This document shows, piece after piece, positions 59,276-64,000 of a DNA stretch of 64,000 bases (position 1 is its first letter; each line of letters begins with the position of its first letter). The DNA is from G963676795 sp963677215 (GTDB lineage Bacteria > Desulfobacterota > Desulfuromonadia > Desulfuromonadales > Geopsychrobacteraceae). The stretch covers positions 4,030,001 to 4,094,000 of the forward strand of contig OY781919.1 in NCBI GenBank assembly GCA_963677215.1, in the 5' to 3' direction. The notes beneath the pieces were generated by a model that ran no database searches, was not told the origin of the DNA, and saw nothing but the letters and a program-made list of their open reading frames with translations. The translations under genes and the position numbers were made by a program.

Positions 59276-60034
59276 ATGTATAACATGAAAACAACCACAT
59301 ACGAATCGAGTGCTCAACTGTCCTACGTAAGTACAAAATCGGAAAAGGCAATTCTGCTGTTCGGCGATGTCGACAATCAGGACTCTCTCTTTGTCAAGCT
59401 TCTGCAGAATGAAGACTACCACGTGCACAGAGCTTCTCAAACGGAGTTGGGACAGCGGATTGTCGAACAATATCGCCCCGACATGCTTCTTTTCGATATG
59501 AACAACACGCCAATGGAGTTGATCGGCCAATGCCACAGTCTGCGCCAGTGCTATACTGGTCCGATCTTGGTTGTTTCGGAAACCGCCAATGAGATGACCC
59601 AGATCCTGGCCCTAGAGATGGGAGTCGATGATCTGCTGATCCGCCCGCTAAACAATTCATTTGTCCTGGCCAAAATCAGGGCTTTGCTGCGCAGAAGCCA
59701 TGAGCTGAAGAACCATAACAGTCAGAAAATTCAACTGGGGGATCTGATAATCGATGCCGAACGGCGTGAGGTCCTGGCCCGCGACGAAGTTGTCGACCTG
59801 ACCACCCGCGAGTTCGATGTTCTCTGGTGCCTGGCCCAGAATACCCGAAAAGTACTAAGCCGTGACGATATTCACCGTCAGCTATACAATTCCGAGTACA
59901 ACGGTTTCGATCGTTCAATTGACATCTACATTTCGCGCATCCGCCAGAAAATCGGTGATGATCCGACCCATCCCCGTTACCTGAAGACGGTCAGAGGCAC
60001 CGGCTATCTGCTCGCCGACGAACGTCCAGCCTGA
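59276..60034 (+). CDS. Orphan OmpR-type response regulator with altered receiver
   Basis: A 252-residue protein with a receiver-like domain (about 24-140) and a winged helix (about 150-247, LTTREFDVLWCLAQNT and SIDIYISRIRQKIGDDPTHPRYLKTVRGTGYLL). The phospho-acceptor aspartate is kept (LLFDMNN), but the conserved switch lysine is replaced by arginine (LLIRPLN), and the acidic pair is weak (FGDVDN). No kinase is beside it. AGAGG precedes the ATG. Confidence 0.88.
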   Translation: MYNMKTTTYESSAQLSYVSTKSEKAILLFGDVDNQDSLFVKLLQNEDYHVHRASQTELGQRIVEQYRPDMLLFDMNNTPMELIGQCHSLRQCYTGPILVVSETANEMTQILALEMGVDDLLIRPLNNSFVLAKIRALLRRSHELKNHNSQKIQLGDLIIDAERREVLARDEVVDLTTREFDVLWCLAQNTRKVLSRDDIHRQLYNSEYNGFDRSIDIYISRIRQKIGDDPTHPRYLKTVRGTGYLLADERPA

Positions 60035-60062
60035 TTTTTCACTAATAGAATAGAACTCTCCG

Positions 60063-60090
60063 AACCGTAGCCTTCCGGCTGCGGTTTTTT
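60063..60090 (+). terminator. Terminator after the orphan regulator
   Basis: AACCGTAGCC (60063-60072) pairs with GGCTGCGGTT (60077-60086) with one G-U, loop TTCC, then TTTTTT. Confidence 0.85.
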
Positions 60091-60240
60091 ACTTCCCGTA
60101 ATGTAACAGTTTATTTCGTTAATACTTCTTTTGGATACCTTTTCAAAACAGTAGGACAACAAACAACCCGCCTCCCAGGTCCGAAAAGAAAGTCAGAGAA
60201 ATACGGCATTTTGCTGTCAATTCTGAACAGGGAGTAAGCT

Positions 60241-61533
60241 ATGAGCACCATAACATTTGGCGGACTGGCATCAGGTCTTGATACGGATTCGATCATTGAA
60301 GCACTGATGGAAATCGAATCGGCTCCGCTCGAAACCATGGAAAGCGATATCAGTTACTACGAAGCAGAAACTGAGGCTTTTTCTGAGCTGAATGACCTGC
60401 TCGAAGACTTTCTTGACGTCCTTGAAGATATGGACACCGTCAAGGAACTGTCCACAAATTCTGCAACCTCAAGCAATGAGAGCCTCCTTACGGCTTCAGC
60501 GAGCAGCAGTGCCATCCAGGGGAGCTACCATATCGAAGTCGTCAGCCTGGCGGAAGCACAAAAAGATGTCGTCGATAACGGAATCAGCGATACCGATACA
60601 ACAACCCTGTCCGGCAGCCTGACCATCGGAGAGACAACCATCGATTACAGTGATGTCACTCTCGAAGATCTGGTTGACATGATCAACGACTCAGATAGCG
60701 GTGTGCGCGCCGCGATCATCAACGACGGCAGTGAAAACGGTTATCGTCTCAGCCTGACCGGCGAGGAAGCCGGCGTCACGACAGAAATATCCGGAACAGG
60801 TGACATTGAGATCGACACCGCGACAAACGGTCATACCTACGAGGCATCACAGGCCCATATCATCGTCGACAATGTCGACATCTACAGCACTTCAAACACC
60901 ATCGATGACGCCATTCCCGGCGTGACCCTCGATCTGGTCGATGCCGATCCGGACGAGTCCTTCACCCTTACGGTCGAAACCGATACAGATTCAATCGAAG
61001 ACATGCTCGAAAATTTCGTCGAGGCCTACAACGACATCATCGATTGGATCGACGACCAGAGCGACAGCGACTGGGGCAGCGACGCGACTATCCGCACCAT
61101 GAAAAACAAAATGCAGAGCTTTCTCACTACCCAGACTTCCGGCTCAAGCACTTACAACTGCCTGACCATGCTTGGCTTCGAAACCGATTACGAAACCGGC
61201 AAGATCAGTATCGACAGCAGCACACTGCAGGATGCCCTGGAAGACGATCTTGACGGGGTTCTTGAATTTCTCTCCGGAACCAACACCAGCGACGGCATCA
61301 CCGATCTGATGGGGGATTACTTCGACAGCATAACCGACCGTGAAAACGGTATCTATGCCGCCCGCTCAGACTCCAATGACGCCACGATATCACGACTCAA
61401 TGATCGTATCGACAGACTCGAAGCCAGGCTCGAAAAACGGGAAGAATTTTATCGCGAACAATACACGGCGCTGGAAGAGATGATGTCGGAGCTAAATGCC
61501 CAACTCTCTTACATCGAAGCCATCGGCAGTTAA
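60241..61533 (+). CDS. fliD: Flagellar filament cap protein FliD
   Basis: A 430-residue exported cap protein (HAP2) that caps the flagellar filament. The N-terminal FliD_N domain begins ITFGGLASGLDTDSIIEALMEIE; the C-terminal FliD_C domain includes EDMLENFVEAYNDIIDWIDDQ and a final coiled coil. The product is strikingly rich in Asp, Glu, Ser and Thr. GGGAG precedes the ATG. It opens the flagellar run; no sigma-28 or sigma-54 promoter was found before it. Confidence 0.9.
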   Translation: MSTITFGGLASGLDTDSIIEALMEIESAPLETMESDISYYEAETEAFSELNDLLEDFLDVLEDMDTVKELSTNSATSSNESLLTASASSSAIQGSYHIEVVSLAEAQKDVVDNGISDTDTTTLSGSLTIGETTIDYSDVTLEDLVDMINDSDSGVRAAIINDGSENGYRLSLTGEEAGVTTEISGTGDIEIDTATNGHTYEASQAHIIVDNVDIYSTSNTIDDAIPGVTLDLVDADPDESFTLTVETDTDSIEDMLENFVEAYNDIIDWIDDQSDSDWGSDATIRTMKNKMQSFLTTQTSGSSTYNCLTMLGFETDYETGKISIDSSTLQDALEDDLDGVLEFLSGTNTSDGITDLMGDYFDSITDRENGIYAARSDSNDATISRLNDRIDRLEARLEKREEFYREQYTALEEMMSELNAQLSYIEAIGS

Positions 61534-61551
61534 TTTCCGGAGGGGATTCCC

Positions 61552-62208
61552 ATGTCAGTCTCAAGTGTCGATTCAAGCAGCACGCTCAGCAGCTATACCA
61601 GTAGCACCAGTACTTCAACCCTGGATAAGGAAGATTTCCTGACCCTGCTGGTCGCCCAGCTGGAAAACCAGGATCCTCTCGATCCTCAGGACAACAGCGA
61701 ATTTGTCGCCCAGATGGCCCAATTCAGTGCCCTTGAGCAACAGATCACGACCAACGAGTATCTCGAAACCCTGATCACATCGAACCAGGCGATCGAGCAG
61801 CTTTCGGCTTTCAACCTGCTGGGACAGACCGTCACAGCCGAGCAGGACAGCTTCACTCTTGGTGACGAGGGAGCCGAAATCGGCTTTTCCCTGGATCAGG
61901 AGGCGGAAAGCGTCACCCTGGCGATTCTCGATTCAGGCAACAGCGTCGTCGCCACCATTGAACTTGAAGACCTCGAAGCTGGAACGACCTTCACCACCTG
62001 GGACGGGACCGATAACAACGGCAATACCTTAAGCTCCGGAGAATATTCCGTTCTGGCCACCGCCATCTACAGTGATGACAGCAGCGAATACCTGACCACC
62101 CTGCAACGTGCCGTGGTCACAGGCATCGACACCAGTAGCGACACCCTGCTTGAAACCAGCCAGGGTTCCATGCAACTGAGTCAGCTGCTCTCGGTCAGCA
62201 CCAACTAA
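61552..62208 (+). CDS. flgD: Flagellar hook-capping protein FlgD
   Basis: A 218-residue scaffold needed for hook polymerisation. The conserved N-terminal region reads LDKEDFLTLLVAQLENQDPLDPQDNSEFVAQMAQFSALEQ, and the FLG-D fold follows with TWDGTDNNGNTLSSGEY. GGAGGGG precedes the ATG, 19 bp after fliD. Confidence 0.95.
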   Translation: MSVSSVDSSSTLSSYTSSTSTSTLDKEDFLTLLVAQLENQDPLDPQDNSEFVAQMAQFSALEQQITTNEYLETLITSNQAIEQLSAFNLLGQTVTAEQDSFTLGDEGAEIGFSLDQEAESVTLAILDSGNSVVATIELEDLEAGTTFTTWDGTDNNGNTLSSGEYSVLATAIYSDDSSEYLTTLQRAVVTGIDTSSDTLLETSQGSMQLSQLLSVSTN

Positions 62209-62224
62209 GCCAGGAGAACCAGCG

Positions 62225-62503
62225 ATGATAAGCAAAAACCAGACAAACGCCACGATACGTTTCAGCAGACACGCCAATGCCCGGCTGGAAAAACGCAACA
62301 TCAGCTTTACCACGGGAATGATGGCCCAACTGGACAAGGCGCTCGACAGTCTGGCCGGCAAAAACGGCCGCTCCGCCCTTGTTCTGTTCGAACAACTGGC
62401 TCTGCTGGTCAGCGTCAGCAAACGGACGGTCATCACGGTCATCAGTCGCGACCAGCTGCAAAACAATATTTTTACCGATATCGACAGCGTTATTTTCGTT
62501 TAG
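62225..62503 (+). CDS. TIGR02530-type flagellar operon protein
   Basis: A 92-residue basic protein between flgD and flgE. Core sequence IRFSRHANARLEKRNISFT and ISRDQLQNNIFTDIDSVIFV match the conserved flagellar-operon family seen at this same place in many Firmicutes and deltaproteobacteria. Its role is unknown to me. AGGAGAA lies upstream. Confidence 0.85.
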   Translation: MISKNQTNATIRFSRHANARLEKRNISFTTGMMAQLDKALDSLAGKNGRSALVLFEQLALLVSVSKRTVITVISRDQLQNNIFTDIDSVIFV

Positions 62504-62521
62504 CAACAAGGAGCATAAGCC

Positions 62522-63811
62522 ATGGGTCTCTCTAGTACACTATATACCGGCATCAGCGGCCTGAAGGCCAACTCGGAAGCGATGAGCGTCACCGGCAACA
62601 ATATCTCCAACAGCAACACCGTTGGTTTCAAATCGAGTTCTACCCTGTTTTCGGATGTCCTTTCGGCATCGATCTCAAGCGCCAGCGGCTCGTCCCAGGT
62701 CGGCCGTGGAGTGCAGATCTCCAGCGTCTCCAACAACTTCAGCCAGGGCTCCTTTCAGAGCACTTCCAGCACAACCGATCTGGCCATCGAAGGGGAAGGC
62801 TTCTTTATGGTCAGTGCCGTCGACTCCGAAGAGGTTCTCTACACCCGCAACGGTTCCTTCAGCTTCGATTCCGACGGCTACCTGGTCAACGACGCCGGCT
62901 ATCAGGTTCTTGGCATGGCTTACGAATATAACGAAGCTACTGGCGAATTTGAGCTCTCCGGCGGTGATCCAACCAGCATCCAGGTCGATTTCAACACCCA
63001 GATTGCAGCCAATGACACCTCGACCCTGACCCTGACCACCAATCTGGATGCCGGTTCAGATACCATTACGACGGGGTTCGACATCACTAACGCCGACGAC
63101 ACCTCGAACTATTCGACCTCGACCCAGATTTACGACTCTCTCGGCGACACCCATCTGGTGACCACCTATTTCACCAAGACCGCCGACCAGACCTGGGAAT
63201 GGCACATGGTCGTCGACAGTTCCGAACTGGACACCACCGCTGCAGCCACCGACCTGACCGAAATCGGCAGCGGCACCCTGACCTTCGACAGTGACGGCAA
63301 CCTGACCAGCGGCGGCACCGGACTGTCAACAACAGCCGGCATCCTCGATTGGGTCAACGGTGCAGACGCCGCCCAGCAAATCGAGATGACTTTTGACACA
63401 ACCCAGTTCAGCAGTTCCTCCGTTGTCATTTCCCAGGATCAGAACGGCTACGGCCCCGGCGAAGTCGTCGATGTCTCCATTGATGAAAACGGCAGTGTCG
63501 TCGCCAGCTATTCCAACGGTGAAAACATCTATATTTCCATGCTGACGCTGGCGACCTTCAACAACGCCGGAGGACTGAGCAAGGAAGGGGGGAGCCTCTA
63601 CGCCGCCACAGCCTCCTCAGGGACGGCCAGTGTCGGCGTCGCGGGAGCGTCCCAGGGCTACATCTACACCAGCAGCCTGGAGCTTTCCAATGTCGATCTG
63701 GCCCAGGAATTCGTCAGCATGATCACCATTCAGAACGGTTACTCAGCATCCTCCAAGGTCATCACCACAACCGATGAGATGCTTCAGGAACTGATCAACC
63801 TGAAACGCTAG
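62522..63811 (+). CDS. flgE: Flagellar hook protein FlgE
   Basis: A 429-residue hook subunit. N-terminal rod-like region MGLSSTLYTGISGLKANSEAMSVTGNNISNSNTVGFKSSS and C-terminal NVDLAQEFVSMITIQNGYSASSKVITTTDEMLQELINLKR are diagnostic; the middle is the exposed domain (GSDTITTGFD and similar, rich in Thr, Ser, Asp). AAGGAG precedes the ATG. Confidence 0.96.
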   Translation: MGLSSTLYTGISGLKANSEAMSVTGNNISNSNTVGFKSSSTLFSDVLSASISSASGSSQVGRGVQISSVSNNFSQGSFQSTSSTTDLAIEGEGFFMVSAVDSEEVLYTRNGSFSFDSDGYLVNDAGYQVLGMAYEYNEATGEFELSGGDPTSIQVDFNTQIAANDTSTLTLTTNLDAGSDTITTGFDITNADDTSNYSTSTQIYDSLGDTHLVTTYFTKTADQTWEWHMVVDSSELDTTAAATDLTEIGSGTLTFDSDGNLTSGGTGLSTTAGILDWVNGADAAQQIEMTFDTTQFSSSSVVISQDQNGYGPGEVVDVSIDENGSVVASYSNGENIYISMLTLATFNNAGGLSKEGGSLYAATASSGTASVGVAGASQGYIYTSSLELSNVDLAQEFVSMITIQNGYSASSKVITTTDEMLQELINLKR

Positions 63812-63834
63812 AACAATAGAACAAGGATCACGCT

Positions 63835-64000
63835 ATGGACAGACCGCTTGAAGCCAAGCTGAAGCTTCTGGAACAACTGATTGAACAGGAACGCGCCTTT
63901 GCCGTCGGCCTGAAGATCACTGAGCTCAAAGAGATCCAGGAACAGAAAAAGGAGCTGTTGATCGAACTCCACGGTTTTCAGGGCGGCTGTCCGCAGGAAC
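63835..64000 (+). CDS. flgN: FlgN-like flagellar chaperone (partial)
   Basis: Begins at ATG 63835 behind ACAAGGATC and stays open to the window edge (55 codons, leaving one base). The visible 55 residues are helical and leucine-rich (LEAKLKLLEQLIEQERAF, ITELKEIQEQKKELL), the build of FlgN, which protects hook-associated proteins. Name is inferred from form and position after flgE. Confidence 0.6.
   Translation, partial: MDRPLEAKLKLLEQLIEQERAFAVGLKITELKEIQEQKKELLIELHGFQGGCPQE

Noticed and set aside
60091..60240. GGC-N4-TTGC stretch before fliD as a sigma-54 promoter
   Set aside because: The GG to GC distance is too short for -24/-12 elements, and no sigma-28 motif was found either.
1..64000. 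CRISPR arrays, insertion sequences, phage genes, tRNA and rRNA genes
   Set aside because: I looked for regular spaced repeats, transposase or integrase products, terminal inverted repeats and tRNA-like folds on both strands and found none that hold up. A covariance-model scan would be needed to exclude small RNAs.

Overview
The window reads as chromosome from a Gram-negative deltaproteobacterium of the Desulfuromonadales type (Geobacter/Desulfuromonas/Pelobacter relatives). Pointers are a small periplasmic tetraheme c-type cytochrome, an outer-membrane phospholipase A, a DUF3343 protein, a TIGR03790 protein, a fused thiE-thiD, a sigma-54 type promoter and a flagellar cluster with a TIGR02530 gene. 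The genus is inferred, not proven. Coding density is high. I see no insertion sequence, integrase, CRISPR array, rRNA or tRNA.

Region by region. (1) 1-12,700, minus strand: the division and cell wall cluster mraZ-rsmH-ftsL-PBP-murE-murF-mraY-murD-ftsW-murG-murC-(murB), mostly with 4-8 bp overlaps, behind one strong promoter with a candidate MraZ operator. (2) 12,900-16,700: a CorC/HlyC-type membrane protein, then ligA and acylphosphatase. (3) 16,700-20,800, minus: a PotFGHI-type polyamine ABC transporter. (4) 20,900-22,550: a TIGR03790 protein diverging from a zinc-less DksA-like regulator. (5) 30,200-22,540, minus: the translation/export set ffh-rpsP-khpA-rimM-trmD-rplS, then rnhB-yraN-nadE-rsmI. 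(6) 30,250-32,600: DUF3343, a small membrane protein with DciA, a tRNA methyltransferase and the cytochrome. (7) 32,700-37,600, minus: purE, purD, purH and alr. (8) 37,660-41,630, plus: thiED, thiC and speD. (9) 41,860-47,450: class II aldolase diverging from an unusual long GAPDH, a NERD protein, and a DASS anion transporter behind a near-perfect sigma-54 promoter with upstream dyads. (10) 47,450-55,300: rpsU, an rRNA methyltransferase, a PilZ protein, a J-domain protein with four MshEN-type repeats, RdgC, a Cache-HAMP-PP2C phosphatase and an OMPLA phospholipase. (11) 55,240-60,030: a MarR/CDF efflux pair with twin operators, a BaeSR-like two-component system and an orphan OmpR-type regulator. 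(12) 60,240-64,000, plus: fliD, flgD, the TIGR02530 gene, flgE and the start of flgN.

The genes form coherent modules: peptidoglycan precursor synthesis with septal assembly, SRP plus ribosome and tRNA maturation, purine and thiamine synthesis, polyamine uptake plus synthesis, the aldolase/GAPDH steps of central carbon metabolism, and hook assembly. The most novel-looking item is the J-domain protein at 49,804-50,598, whose C-terminal half is four tandem 24-residue repeats of the MshEN c-di-GMP-binding pattern, next to a PilZ protein. Other leads are the MraZ operator, the sigma-54 control region, the cysteine-poor DksA, the GAPDH with a 130-residue N-terminal extension and altered cofactor site, and the OMPLA with an extra N-terminal domain. 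No wholly new multi-gene system is demonstrable from sequence alone.
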